From Microbacterium dauci (GTDB lineage Bacteria; Actinomycetota; Actinomycetes; Actinomycetales; Microbacteriaceae): a DNA stretch of 64,000 bases. The stretch lies in the NCBI RefSeq assembly GCF_030065535.1, contig NZ_JASJND010000004.1:186001-250000 (forward strand), written 5' to 3'. Every line of letters starts with the position of its first letter. Within the stretch, counting starts at the first letter, position 1. A program made the position numbers and the translations under genes. Under the pieces are notes generated by a model. That model saw only the letters and a list, made by a program, of their open reading frames with translations. It did no database searches and had not been told where the DNA came from. Shown here in pieces: positions 8,928-18,050 of the stretch.

Positions 8928-11167
8928 GCGCACGCCGAGCCCCCCGCCGCCCCGCGACCGGTTCGGAACCGTGGGCGGCACTCGACGCGATGATGCGCTC
9001 GGCGCTGGGGGCGCACCTCGCGGGTCTGCTCGCGGCCGCCGCGATACCGCTCACCCTGATCGACCTGGAGCGCCTGGCGGGTCGGCCCCGGGTGGCGCGC
9101 ACGCTGCCTGCGGCAACGATCCACGGCATCCGGGTCGATGCTGCGGGGTTCGCCCTCGACGGCGCCGACGCGCTGGGACGGGTGGTGCGAAATCTGCACG
9201 TCGGGCCGCTCGCCCCGGGGAAGGAGCTGTCTGCGCGCACACAGGAGCGGGCGCTCGCCCCCTTCCGCGCGGCGCTGCTCTCGGCCGCCGCGGCCGCGCA
9301 TGCATCCGGCGAGTGGGACCGTGCCGCGCCGGTGCTCTCCTCAGCAGCGTTCGCCCGCTCGATGCACCACCGAAACGGCGAACGCGACGCACTCGTGACG
9401 CTGCTGACCGACCCGGGTCGAGCGCGTCTGCTCGCGGTGCACGACCCCGCCGAACCCGGTCGTCAGCGACACGACGCTGCCGCACATCTCGCCCGGGCGG
9501 CCCGCACCCCCGAAGATCTCGTGCCGCTCGCCGCGCTACTCGTCGCCGACGACAGCCTCGAGGAGTCTCCGGGTGCCGTCCCGCGGCGCCTCCCCCCGGT
9601 GTACGCGCTCCTCGGCGACGGGGAACGCGCCGTGCTCCTCGCCGAGCGGGTGCGCACCGAGCCCGAGATCGAGCTCGCGTACGTCGCGCAGGCGCTCGCG
9701 CAGGCGGGTGACCCGGGCGCCATGGACATCGCCCTCCGCGCTGTGGCTGCCCATGAACGGGCCGCCACCGGGGCGCTGCTGCGCACGGCGCACGCGGTCG
9801 CGGGGTGCGCACTGCACACCGCGGACCCATCCGACGCTCACCGACTCGCGCAGCTTGCACGCGTGCTGGTGCGGAGAGCTGCCGTATCCCCGCAGGTGCA
9901 TGCCGTCGTGGCCGGGCTCCGGCAGCAACTGTTTCGCGCGGCTCGAGACCACGAGCGCGGCATCGGGGCCACCGCCGCTGCGACGGCCGCGGCCGCGCTC
10001 GGTCGCATCGGTGACGCGGATGCCGCCGTGCAGGCGGCGAACGATGCGCAGTCGCTCTGCGACTCGATCGAGGGTGCCGCGCAACGGGCTGTCGCGGCTG
10101 CTGCGGTCGCGGCGCGGCTGCGGGTCGTGGCATCCGATGTCCTCGAACCGATCGCGGACGCGGTCGCCGAGCTGGCACTCGCGTCCGCTGCGGCGCCGGC
10201 ACAGCTGGCCGAGGTTGCCCGCCTGCTCTCAGGGGAGACCGTCCTCGACGGCGACTGGACCGACCCTCCGGCGGTGCCGGACCGTGCCCGCGTGGCTGCA
10301 GCGGCCGAGCGGATCCTCGTCGCCGCCCACGCGACACCAGTCGACCGTCATCCACAGACAGCCCTCACCCGCGGCGCGCTCACAGTGGCCGTGAACGCGC
10401 TGCCTGCCGGCGATCCGAGGACCGTCGCGGCCGTGCACGCGGTCGTCGACGGGATCCGTGAGATGCGATATCCCTCATCATTGGAGCGCCGCGCTCGCGC
10501 GCGCACCGACGCAGTTGTCCTCGCGGAAGCCGCGGTTGCCTTCGCGGGATTCGGCGACCTCGAGGCGAGCACGACGACGGCGGCGTTGGCGGTCGACGTG
10601 TGCGGTCGTGTTCCGGTCGCCGCGAGAGCCCGACCACTGGCTGATGTGGTCGCGACACTGCTTCCCGCGCGAGATCCGGCGACGTTCGATGTCGCGACGC
10701 GCGCCTGGGCGGCAGTGACGGCACCGCTGTGCCCATGGGATGCCGATGCGGCGTTGGCGGTCGCGAGCGCCGCGGCGGCCACCGCTCGTACCGCCGAGCA
10801 TCTCCGTGCCGATGCGCTGCGTGCGATGCGCGACCATGCCGAACTGCTGCTTCGACGGCACGGCGATGCTGCGTCGCTGACACTGCTCGCAGATCGCGCG
10901 GCTCGCGCAGGTGAGGATGTGCACGCTCGCACGCTGGCCGAGGCGGCCCTGCGGGCGGCGGGCGTCGCCGACCCGCTGCGTCGTCGGCTCGCGGCCGTGG
11001 CGCTGGCCGCTGGGGCGGACGCGACGGCCGAGCCGCCGGTGGTATCGGCCGTTGCCCGGCAGTGGCTCACCGACGGCGTGCCCGCCGCCGGACTGCCCGC
11101 ACTGGCCGCGCATGAGCCGAAGACCGCTGCGCGCGTCGCGGCGCTGCTCCGCACGCTCGTGGACTGA
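8924..11167 (+). CDS. Large Ala-rich helical protein of unknown function
   Basis: I do not recognise this 747-residue protein. It is extremely Ala-rich and reads as repeated pairs of short amphipathic helices (LAYVAQALAQAGDPGAMDIA, AVAAHERAATGALLRTAHAV, AATAAAALGRIGDADAAVQA), as in TPR/HEAT-type solenoids, with no signal peptide or membrane segment. The GTG at 8924 overlaps the hpxO stop (GTGA); an ATG pair at 8990 is an alternative start. Co-transcription with hpxO looks likely, but no role in purine catabolism can be read from it. Codon use matches the neighbours. Confidence 0.7.
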   Translation: MSARRAPRRPATGSEPWAALDAMMRSALGAHLAGLLAAAAIPLTLIDLERLAGRPRVARTLPAATIHGIRVDAAGFALDGADALGRVVRNLHVGPLAPGKELSARTQERALAPFRAALLSAAAAAHASGEWDRAAPVLSSAAFARSMHHRNGERDALVTLLTDPGRARLLAVHDPAEPGRQRHDAAAHLARAARTPEDLVPLAALLVADDSLEESPGAVPRRLPPVYALLGDGERAVLLAERVRTEPEIELAYVAQALAQAGDPGAMDIALRAVAAHERAATGALLRTAHAVAGCALHTADPSDAHRLAQLARVLVRRAAVSPQVHAVVAGLRQQLFRAARDHERGIGATAAATAAAALGRIGDADAAVQAANDAQSLCDSIEGAAQRAVAAAAVAARLRVVASDVLEPIADAVAELALASAAAPAQLAEVARLLSGETVLDGDWTDPPAVPDRARVAAAAERILVAAHATPVDRHPQTALTRGALTVAVNALPAGDPRTVAAVHAVVDGIREMRYPSSLERRARARTDAVVLAEAAVAFAGFGDLEASTTTAALAVDVCGRVPVAARARPLADVVATLLPARDPATFDVATRAWAAVTAPLCPWDADAALAVASAAAATARTAEHLRADALRAMRDHAELLLRRHGDAASLTLLADRAARAGEDVHARTLAEAALRAAGVADPLRRRLAAVALAAGADATAEPPVVSAVARQWLTDGVPAAGLPALAAHEPKTAARVAALLRTLVD

Positions 11168-11184
11168 CCCGCGTGGGCGCGTCG

Positions 11185-11240
11185 GGGCGGCATCCGCTCG
11201 CCTGGTGTGAAATTCCGTAGCCGATGAGCGGATGCCGCCC
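11185..11240. terminator. Bidirectional terminator-like hairpin
   Basis: GGGCGGCATCCGCTC (11185-11199) is the exact reverse complement of 11226-11240, with a 26-base loop. It lies between convergent genes and its stem is built from the GGCATCC/GGATGCC word common in this window. There is no T-tract. Confidence 0.55.
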
Positions 11241-11278
11241 GCAGGAGCGACCATCCGCGACGGGTGCTCGGCCTGCCG

Positions 11279-12652
11279 TCAGTCCCCGCGGAGCAGCACC
11301 AGCGGGTTGTGGAGCCGCCACTCGTCGGTCGGCGGCTCGATCGTGCCGCTGACGACGAGCTCCGCGGTGGCCGTCGCGGGGCCGGCGGTCCAGGTGATCG
11401 TGCCGACCTGCTCCCCGTCGACGAAGTCGACCGGGCGGCGCAGATCGAGGTCCGCCGTGATCGGGGTGTCACCCCAGACCGTCAACGCCTCGCCTCCGCC
11501 GACGACGACATCGACCTCGCCGCCCCAACTTGTCGTATAGCCGGTGATGACGTCGCCGCGCGCGACGGGCGTGACCCGCTGGAAGCCGTCCTGGAGCGAC
11601 GCAACGGTGCGCTGCGCGCTGCTCGCGACCGCGCCGCCGGTGCTCCCGCCCAGCACGACGCCGACGATGTCGACGGGCGCGCCGATGCCGACCGACACCG
11701 TCGCCGAGTAGAGCAGATTCGAGCCGCTCCCGGTGAGCGTGCCGGTCTTCAGACCGGTGAACCCCTCGGCGCCCAGCAACGTGTTCGTGTTGACGAGTCG
11801 ACCGGGCACGTCGAGGGTCAGCTGAGGCGTCGCGACGATCTCGGCGACGACGGGATGCGCGAGCGCGATCTTGCCCAACGCGAGCAGATCAGACGGCGTG
11901 CTGGTGTTCCGCGGATCGAGTCCGGTTGCATCGACGATGCGGGTATCGGTGAGCCCGTGCTCGTCGAGCCACGCGGCGGCGGCCCTCGCGTACGCGGCAT
12001 CCGACCCGAAGGCCCACCGGGCGACGCTCGTCGCGTAGTTGCTCGCCGACGGGATGAGCACCGTCGCCAGCACGTCGCGCAGCGGGATCTCCGCGCCGCG
12101 CTGCACCGGCCGGAGCGCCGCGCCGCGCACGTAGTAGTCCTCGTAGATCGCGACGTCGGCGTTCCCGAAGCCGACGGACGGCCCGGGCTCACCCGGTTCG
12201 AGCGGGTATGCGTCGAGCACCACGAGGGCGGTCACGAGCTTCGTGATGCTCGCGATCGGGCGCGCTTCGTCACCGCCGGTCGCCTGCCAGATCTCGTCGC
12301 CGTCGGTGCCCAGATACTCCTCGGCGCCCGACACCGACACGGCGGCGGCACCCGACGTCGGCAGCGATACGTCCGCCGGTCGGGTCGTCGGAACCGGAGG
12401 CGTCACGACCGCGCGCGCCTCGGGCTCGGGCAGCGGCGCGTGCAGCGCCCAGCCGACGTAGCCACCGGCCGTCGCCGCGACCAGCGCGATCGGGATCCCG
12501 AGTCCGAGGATCACCCGACGGATACGGCGGCGTCGCGCCACGGGATCGCGGTGCACCTCCGGCGCCACGACCGGCGCGGTCTCGTTCAGCAGCGCCTCGA
12601 ATCGATCGAGCTCGTCGACGTCGGTCGTCGAGCCCTCCCCCTGCTCCCCCAT
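11279..12652 (-). CDS. D-alanyl-D-alanine carboxypeptidase (S11 family)
   Basis: A 457-residue membrane-anchored serine peptidase that trims peptidoglycan stem peptides. After a cytoplasmic N-terminus and one membrane helix (~45-70) comes the penicillin-binding domain: SITK (Ser135, Lys138) as SxxK, SASN at 202-205 at the SxN position, and KTG at 302-304. The C-terminal ~100 residues look like the beta-rich tail of PBP5-type enzymes. The usual SxN Asn appears as Ser, with an Asn immediately after; activity may still be intact. A GGGGG run precedes the ATG. Confidence 0.85.
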   Translation of the reverse strand: MGEQGEGSTTDVDELDRFEALLNETAPVVAPEVHRDPVARRRRIRRVILGLGIPIALVAATAGGYVGWALHAPLPEPEARAVVTPPVPTTRPADVSLPTSGAAAVSVSGAEEYLGTDGDEIWQATGGDEARPIASITKLVTALVVLDAYPLEPGEPGPSVGFGNADVAIYEDYYVRGAALRPVQRGAEIPLRDVLATVLIPSASNYATSVARWAFGSDAAYARAAAAWLDEHGLTDTRIVDATGLDPRNTSTPSDLLALGKIALAHPVVAEIVATPQLTLDVPGRLVNTNTLLGAEGFTGLKTGTLTGSGSNLLYSATVSVGIGAPVDIVGVVLGGSTGGAVASSAQRTVASLQDGFQRVTPVARGDVITGYTTSWGGEVDVVVGGGEALTVWGDTPITADLDLRRPVDFVDGEQVGTITWTAGPATATAELVVSGTIEPPTDEWRLHNPLVLLRGD

Positions 12653-12678
12653 CGTGCCCCCCGGCTTCGATCAGTCGT

Positions 12679-13209
12679 TCAAACGGTGAACACGCTGTGC
12701 ACCGGCCCGCAGACGTCGCGGCCGCCGAGCTCTGCCAGCTCCATGAGTACCGCGGTGCCCGCGAGCGCGTAGCCGAGCTGCTCGAGCAGCTGCTGACCGG
12801 CGCGCAGCGTGCCGCCGGTCGCGAGCACATCGTCGACGAGCAGCACTCGGGTGCCCGGTGCGAGGTCGTCGGACATCTCGATCGTCGCGGTGCCGTACTC
12901 GAGCGCGTAGTCGACCGAGCCGGCGGGCCGCGGCAGTTTGCCGGCCTTTCGGATCGGTGCGAGGCCGGTGCCGGATGCCACGGCGAGGGCGCCCGCGAGC
13001 AGGAAGCCGCGCGCCTCGACACCGGCGACCACGTCGAAGGTGCCGGCGAACGGCGCGACCATCGCCTCGGCGACGGTGCGGAGCCCTGCGGCGTCGGCAA
13101 GCAGCGGCGAGATGTCGCGGAAGAGGATGCCGGGCTCGGGGAAGTCCGGGATCGTTGCGATGAGCGATTCGGCGCGGGCGAGGTCGGCGGCGGACGGGGC
13201 TGCGGTCAC
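12679..13209 (-). CDS. apt: Adenine phosphoribosyltransferase
   Basis: Apt joins adenine and PRPP to give AMP. The 176-residue protein has the PRPP motif VLLVDDVLATGGTLRAG (~120-136), the N-terminal FPEPGILFRDISPLL and GVEARGFLLAGALA, all diagnostic. It starts at a GTG preceded by TAGCCT with a six-base gap, so its mRNA is probably leaderless. It is divergent from the glucosidase gene and shares a short promoter region with it. Confidence 0.95.
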   Translation of the reverse strand: MTAAPSAADLARAESLIATIPDFPEPGILFRDISPLLADAAGLRTVAEAMVAPFAGTFDVVAGVEARGFLLAGALAVASGTGLAPIRKAGKLPRPAGSVDYALEYGTATIEMSDDLAPGTRVLLVDDVLATGGTLRAGQQLLEQLGYALAGTAVLMELAELGGRDVCGPVHSVFTV

Positions 13210-13215
13210 CGCTCC

Positions 13216-13221
13216 AGGCTA
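13216..13221 (-). promoter_or_regulatory. -10 hexamer for apt
   Basis: On the minus strand TAGCCT ends six bases before the apt GTG; a leaderless arrangement. Confidence 0.45.
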
Positions 13222-13251
13222 CGCGTCCGCGCCGAGAAGTCCGCCTGCGCT

Positions 13252-13267
13252 GCGCAAGCGCTTGCGC
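13252..13267. promoter_or_regulatory. LacI-type operator, perfect 16-bp palindrome
   Basis: GCGCAAGCGCTTGCGC is fully self-complementary with a central CG, the form bound by LacI-family repressors. It directly abuts the -10 hexamer TAGGCT (13268-13273) of the glucosidase gene, so a bound repressor would block polymerase. The LacI gene at 14938 is the obvious candidate. Confidence 0.8.
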
Positions 13268-13273
13268 TAGGCT
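13268..13273 (+). promoter_or_regulatory. -10 hexamer for the GH13 gene
   Basis: TAGGCT ends seven bases before the ATG at 13281. Confidence 0.5.
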
Positions 13274-13280
13274 GACGCGC

Positions 13281-14936
13281 ATGACCTCGACCTCGATCTC
13301 GACCCCGCTCAGCGAGACCCGCCCCGGCGCCGAGTGGTGGCGCACCGCCGTCATCTACCAGATCTACCCCCGCTCGTTCTCGGACGCGTCGGGCGACGGC
13401 ATCGGCGACCTGCCGGGCATCACCTCGCGCCTCGACCACCTCGCGTCCCTCGGCGTCGACGCCGTGTGGCTCAGCCCGTTCTTCACCTCCCCGCAGAAGG
13501 ATGCGGGGTACGACGTCGCCGACTACCGCGACGTCGACCCGCTGTTCGGCACGCTCGCCGACTTCGACGACATGCTCGAGGCGGCGCACGCTCGCGGCAT
13601 CCGGGTCATCGTCGACCTCGTCCCTAACCACTCCTCGGACCAGCACGTCTGGTTCCAGGCGGCACTGGCCGCAGCGCCCGGCAGCCCGGAGCGCGCGCGC
13701 TACATGTTCCGCGACGGCAAGGGCGAGCACGGCGAGCTGCCCCCGAACAACTGGGAGTCGGTCTTCGGCGGTCCCGCATGGACTCGGGTTGAGGACGGCC
13801 AGTGGTACCTCCACATCTTCGACGCGTCGCAGCCCGACTTCGACTGGTCGAATGACGAGGTCAAGGAGGAGTTCCGCGGCGTGCTGCGGTTCTGGCTCGA
13901 CCGAGGTGTCGACGGCTTCCGCGTCGACGTCGCGCACGGGCTCGTCAAAGCCGAGGGTCTGCCCGACTACACGCCGCCGGTCGACGGCGACTCCATGGGC
14001 GGCGAAGAGCCGGTGCCGTACTGGGGCCAGGAGGGCGTCCACGACATCTGGCGCGACTGGCACCGCGTGCTCGCCGAGTACGACGGCGACCGCGCGCTCT
14101 GCGCCGAGGCGTGGCTGCCGACCGTCGACGAGACGGCGCTCTGGGTGCGCTCCGACGAGATGCACCAGGCGTTCAACTTCCCGTACGCGATGAGCGAGTG
14201 GGATGCCGCCGAGCTCAGCGAGGTCATCCGCGAGTCGCTGCGGGCCTTCCCCGCGGTCGGCGCTCCGGCGACCTGGGTGCTCTCGAACCACGACGTGGTG
14301 CGTCACGCCACCCGCCTCGCGATGACCGGACACCCGCAGGGGCACGGCGTCGGCCCCAAGACCCCCGGCAAGCCCGACCCTGTCGCAGGCGTCCGACGCG
14401 CCCGCGCGGCGACGGCGCTCATGCTCGCCCTCCCCGGCTCGGCATACATCTACCAGGGCGAAGAGCTCGGCCTGCCCGAGGCGATGGACCTGCCCGACGA
14501 CGTCCGCGAGGACCCGACCTGGTTCCGCACCAACGGCGAGCGCTACGGCCGCGACGGGTGCCGCGTGCCGCTGCCCTGGACGGCAGCGGATGCCGCGTTC
14601 GGGTTCAGCCCGACCGGCGAGAGCTGGCTGCCGCAGCCCGCGGACTGGACCGCCTACGCCGCCGACACCCTCGAGGGCGACCCGGAGTCGACCCTGTGGC
14701 TGTACCGGAGCCTGCTCGCGACGCGTCGCAGCCACGACCTCGGCACCGGCACGCTCGAGTGGCTCGAGGGCTACGGCGACGACGTGATCGCCGTCCGCAA
14801 CGGCGATGTCACCGTCATCACGAACCTCGGCACCGCGCCCGTCGCGCTGCCGAAGGCGACGCTCCTCGTCGCGAGCACCGCGTTCGAGGGCACCGAGCTG
14901 CCCGCCGACACGACGGTCTGGCTCGCCACCGACTGA
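13281..14936 (+). CDS. GH13 alpha-glucosidase (oligo-1,6-glucosidase/alpha-glucosidase group)
   Basis: A 551-residue cytoplasmic glycoside hydrolase acting on alpha-glucosides. It shows the GH13 conserved regions in order: IVDLVPNHSS (~110-119), GFRVDVAHG with nucleophile Asp216, CAEAW with acid/base Glu276, and SNHDVV with Asp338. VIYQIYPRSFSDASGDGIGDL at the N-terminus and absence of a signal peptide match GH13 alpha-glucosidases of the AglA/MalL kind. It is preceded by a LacI operator and followed one base later by the LacI gene, so it is probably induced by its sugar. The exact linkage specificity cannot be read from sequence. Confidence 0.9.
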   Translation: MTSTSISTPLSETRPGAEWWRTAVIYQIYPRSFSDASGDGIGDLPGITSRLDHLASLGVDAVWLSPFFTSPQKDAGYDVADYRDVDPLFGTLADFDDMLEAAHARGIRVIVDLVPNHSSDQHVWFQAALAAAPGSPERARYMFRDGKGEHGELPPNNWESVFGGPAWTRVEDGQWYLHIFDASQPDFDWSNDEVKEEFRGVLRFWLDRGVDGFRVDVAHGLVKAEGLPDYTPPVDGDSMGGEEPVPYWGQEGVHDIWRDWHRVLAEYDGDRALCAEAWLPTVDETALWVRSDEMHQAFNFPYAMSEWDAAELSEVIRESLRAFPAVGAPATWVLSNHDVVRHATRLAMTGHPQGHGVGPKTPGKPDPVAGVRRARAATALMLALPGSAYIYQGEELGLPEAMDLPDDVREDPTWFRTNGERYGRDGCRVPLPWTAADAAFGFSPTGESWLPQPADWTAYAADTLEGDPESTLWLYRSLLATRRSHDLGTGTLEWLEGYGDDVIAVRNGDVTVITNLGTAPVALPKATLLVASTAFEGTELPADTTVWLATD

Positions 14937-14937
14937 C

Positions 14938-15936
14938 GTGGCGGGCATCGACGACGTCGCCGCCGCCGCCGGTGTCTCGGCGGCGACGGTGTCGCGCGCG
15001 CTCAGCGGGCGCGGACGCATCTCGGATGCGACCCGCGCCCGCGTGCGCGCCGCGGCAGCCGACCTCGGCTACGTCGTCTCGTCGGCGGCATCGACCCTCG
15101 CGACGGGACGGACGTCGAACATCGGCGTCGTCGTGCCACTGCTCGACCGGTGGTTCTACGCGAACGTCATCGACGGCATCGCCGAGACGCTCGCCGCACG
15201 CGGCTACGACGTGACGCTCTACAGCATGAGTGACGACCCCGCGCAGCGAGCGAACGTGCTCGACGTCTCGCTCCGCCGCGGCCGCGTCGACGGGCTCATC
15301 GTCCTCTCGCTGCAGCTCGCCGAAGACGAGCTCGACCGACTGCTGGCGCTCGAGCTTCCCGTGGTCGGGCTCGGCGCGACGAGTGGGCGACTGCCGGTGC
15401 TGCGCATCGACGACACGGCCATCGCACGACTGGCGACCGAGCATCTGCTCGCGCTCGGGCACCGGCGCATTGCGCACATCGGCTACAGCCGTGACGGCGA
15501 CCCGGGCTTCGACACCCCGTCGCTGCGGCGCCGCGGGTTCGAGGCGGCGATGGCCGATGTCGGTGACGCGACGGCGCTGTTCCGTCCGGCCGATCTCACC
15601 CTCGAGGACGGCCACCGCGCCGCGGGCGAGGTGCTCGACCTCGATGAACCGCCGACGGCGATCTTCGCGGCATCCGACGAGATGGCGTTCGGCGCGATCT
15701 TCGCCGCTCGCGAGCGAGGACTCGACATCCCCCACGACCTCTCGGTCGTCGGCGTCGACGGCCACGAGATGGGCGACTTCTTCGGGCTGACGACGGTCGC
15801 GCAGTTCCCGCACGCACAGGGCGAGCGCGCCGCCGCGACGATCCTCGGGGTGGTCGAAGACGGTGCGGATGCCGCCGACGCGGCGCTCCCCTTCGAGCTC
15901 GTCGTCCGCGCCTCCACCGCCGCACCCGCACACTGA
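14938..15936 (+). CDS. LacI-family transcriptional regulator
   Basis: A 332-residue repressor. Residues ~3-50 are the LacI helix-turn-helix with hinge (IDDVAAAAGVSAATVSRALSG), followed by a periplasmic-binding-protein-like sensor (GVVVPLLDRWFYANVIDGI, GHRRIAHIGY, DLSVVGVDGHEMGDF). The GTG start lies one base after the glucosidase stop, so the two are co-transcribed. It most likely binds the palindrome at 13252-13267. Confidence 0.93.
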   Translation: MAGIDDVAAAAGVSAATVSRALSGRGRISDATRARVRAAAADLGYVVSSAASTLATGRTSNIGVVVPLLDRWFYANVIDGIAETLAARGYDVTLYSMSDDPAQRANVLDVSLRRGRVDGLIVLSLQLAEDELDRLLALELPVVGLGATSGRLPVLRIDDTAIARLATEHLLALGHRRIAHIGYSRDGDPGFDTPSLRRRGFEAAMADVGDATALFRPADLTLEDGHRAAGEVLDLDEPPTAIFAASDEMAFGAIFAARERGLDIPHDLSVVGVDGHEMGDFFGLTTVAQFPHAQGERAAATILGVVEDGADAADAALPFELVVRASTAAPAH

Positions 15937-15985
15937 ACCGGCCGCGCGAGGAGTGGCTCGCGGGCGGAGTTCAGGGCGCTCCCCG

Positions 15986-15991
15986 TAGGCT
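15986..15991 (+). promoter_or_regulatory. -10 hexamer for the M20 gene
   Basis: TAGGCT ends seven bases before the ATG at 15999. Confidence 0.45.
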
Positions 15992-15998
15992 CGGAGGC

Positions 15999-17213
15999 AT
16001 GACCCTCGACCTCGAAGCGCTCTACCTCGACCTGCACCGGCACCCGGAGCTCTCCTTCCAGGAGACCCGCACCGCCGGTGTCGTGACGCGTGAACTCGCC
16101 GAGATGGGCCTCGAGTTCGAGGAGGGCGTCGGCCGCACCGGCGTCATCACCGCGATCCGCAACGGGTCGGGTCCGGTCATCTGGCTGCGCGCCGACATGG
16201 ACGGGCTCCCCGTCGAGGAACAGACGGGCCTTTCCTACGCGAGCACCGCGCGCGGCGTCGATCCTGCCGGCACCGACGTGCCCGTCATGCACGCGTGCGG
16301 CCACGACATGCACGTCACCGCACTGCTAGGCGCGCTCGAGCGACTGCAGGCCACCCGCGAGGAGTGGTCGGGGACGGTCGTCGCCGTCTTCCAGCCCGCC
16401 GAAGAGTACGGCGCGGGAGCGCAGGCGATGATCGCCGACGGCGTCTTCGACCGGTTCCCGAAGCCCGACATCGTGCTCGGTCAGCACCTCACCCCGCTCC
16501 CGGCCGGCACGATCGGCGTCCGCCCGGGCACGCAGATGGCGGCCTCGGACGGCCTCACCGTGAAGCTGCTCGGACGCGGCGGCCACGGCTCACGCCCGCA
16601 CTCGACGATCGACCCCGTGGTCATGGCGGCGGCCACCGTGATGCGCCTGCAAACCGTGGTGTCGCGCGAGATCGACCCCCGCGAGATGGCGGTCGTCACC
16701 GTCGGCTCGATCCATGCCGGCCTCAAGAACAACATCATCCCGGCCGAGGCGACACTCGAGCTCAGCCTCCGCTACCCCGACGACGACGCGCGGGCCGACG
16801 TCCTCGCCCGCGTCGAGCGCATCGTGCGGGCCGAGGCGATGGCATCCGGCGCGGAGCAGGAGCCCGTCATCACGACGCAGCACACCCTCCCCCCGACGAT
16901 CAACGATCACGCGGCGACCGCGAAGGTGACCGCGGCGTTCGACCGCGCCTTCGGCGACGGCACCGTCATCGACCCCGGGATGTTCACCGGCAGCGAGGAT
17001 GTCTCATGGTTCGCCCGCGAGGCCGGCGTGCCCCTCGTGTACTGGTTCTGGGGCGGCGTCGACCCGCAGCAGTACGCCGAGGCGGTCGCCGCGGGCACGG
17101 TCGCGCGCGACATCCCCACGAACCATTCGCCGTTCTTCGCGCCGATCCTGCACCCCACGATCGAGCGTGGCGTCGACGCGCTCACGGTCGCCGCACGGGA
17201 GTTCCTGGCATGA
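15999..17213 (+). CDS. M20 family amidohydrolase (hippurate hydrolase/aminoacylase-like)
   Basis: A 404-residue metalloenzyme that cleaves N-acyl amino acids or similar amides. Metal-site motifs include ACGHDMHV (~90-97), FQPAEEYGAGA (~129-139) and GQHLTPLPAG, and the lid domain begins around GRGGHGSRPHSTIDPV. The final metal His lies in TNHSPFF. These place it in the M20D group with hippurate hydrolase and IAA-amino-acid hydrolases. The stop overlaps the next start (ATGA). Confidence 0.9.
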   Translation: MTLDLEALYLDLHRHPELSFQETRTAGVVTRELAEMGLEFEEGVGRTGVITAIRNGSGPVIWLRADMDGLPVEEQTGLSYASTARGVDPAGTDVPVMHACGHDMHVTALLGALERLQATREEWSGTVVAVFQPAEEYGAGAQAMIADGVFDRFPKPDIVLGQHLTPLPAGTIGVRPGTQMAASDGLTVKLLGRGGHGSRPHSTIDPVVMAAATVMRLQTVVSREIDPREMAVVTVGSIHAGLKNNIIPAEATLELSLRYPDDDARADVLARVERIVRAEAMASGAEQEPVITTQHTLPPTINDHAATAKVTAAFDRAFGDGTVIDPGMFTGSEDVSWFAREAGVPLVYWFWGGVDPQQYAEAVAAGTVARDIPTNHSPFFAPILHPTIERGVDALTVAAREFLA

Positions 17214-17977
17214 CGAAACCGCTCGACATCATCGATGAGCCGCAGGGAGAGTCGGACCGCACGCCGCTCATCCTCGGCATCGTCGCGGGTATCCTCGCCG
17301 TCGCGGTCATCATCGCGCTCGTGCTGCTCGTCACCCGCCCGAACGGTGACGCCGCGGCGCCGCCAGTGCCGGCACCCGGACAGCCCGAGCCCGAGCAGCC
17401 CGCACCGCAGGAGTCGGCTCCGGAGGAGACCGAGGCACCGCCGCCGACGGCGCAGGTCGCGGTGAACGGTCTCGGACTCACCATCACGCAGGCCGACGGC
17501 ACCGAGCTCACGCACGCCTGGGCCGACGACTCGGCGCCCGTCATCGAAGCCCTCACCGAACTGTTCGGCGAAGCGCCCACCGAGGACTTCCAGAACGGCG
17601 ACGCCGAGAACTGGGCCTACGACATCTACGCCTGGGAGGGCTTCCGCCTCTACGACGTCTTCCTCGGCGACGGCGGACGCTCGCGCGACGAGGTTCCGGC
17701 GCCGACCTACGTCGCGATCACCGGAACCACCCCGGCCGACGTCGGCATCGTCGACGAGTTCGGTGTCGTCGTCGGCGACTCGATGGACAAGGTCCGTGGG
17801 CTCGACCCCACCGACGAGGTCGAGCTCTCCGACGGACGGGTGCGGATCGTGCTCGGGAACGGCCGTGGCACCTTCTACAACGACGGCAAGCGCGCCTTCA
17901 ACGCCTTCGTCGAATCGGACGGATCGGCGCAGACCGTGGCATCCGTCACCTACACCTTCCGCGCGCGGGGGCAGTAA
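17210..17977 (+). CDS. Membrane-anchored protein of unknown function (paralog of 21188-21931)
   Basis: Not recognised. The 255 residues comprise a short cytoplasmic N-terminus, one membrane helix (~20-42, LILGIVAGILAVAVIIALVLLV), a Pro/Glu-rich linker (~50-82) and an extracellular domain of ~170 residues. The domain contains LTELFGEAPTEDFQNGD, WEGFRLYDVFL, EFGVVVGDSMDKVRGLDP and LSDGRVRIVLG. The same layout and matching motifs recur in the gene at 21188. It is coupled by ATGA overlap to the M20 amidohydrolase. Confidence 0.8.
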   Translation: MTKPLDIIDEPQGESDRTPLILGIVAGILAVAVIIALVLLVTRPNGDAAAPPVPAPGQPEPEQPAPQESAPEETEAPPPTAQVAVNGLGLTITQADGTELTHAWADDSAPVIEALTELFGEAPTEDFQNGDAENWAYDIYAWEGFRLYDVFLGDGGRSRDEVPAPTYVAITGTTPADVGIVDEFGVVVGDSMDKVRGLDPTDEVELSDGRVRIVLGNGRGTFYNDGKRAFNAFVESDGSAQTVASVTYTFRARGQ

Positions 17978-18050
17978 GCCGGCACCCGCGGCAGAAACGC
18001 GCACAGCCCATGTTGCGCAAGGGTTCGCGGCAGGCGTAATGTCGCCCGCC

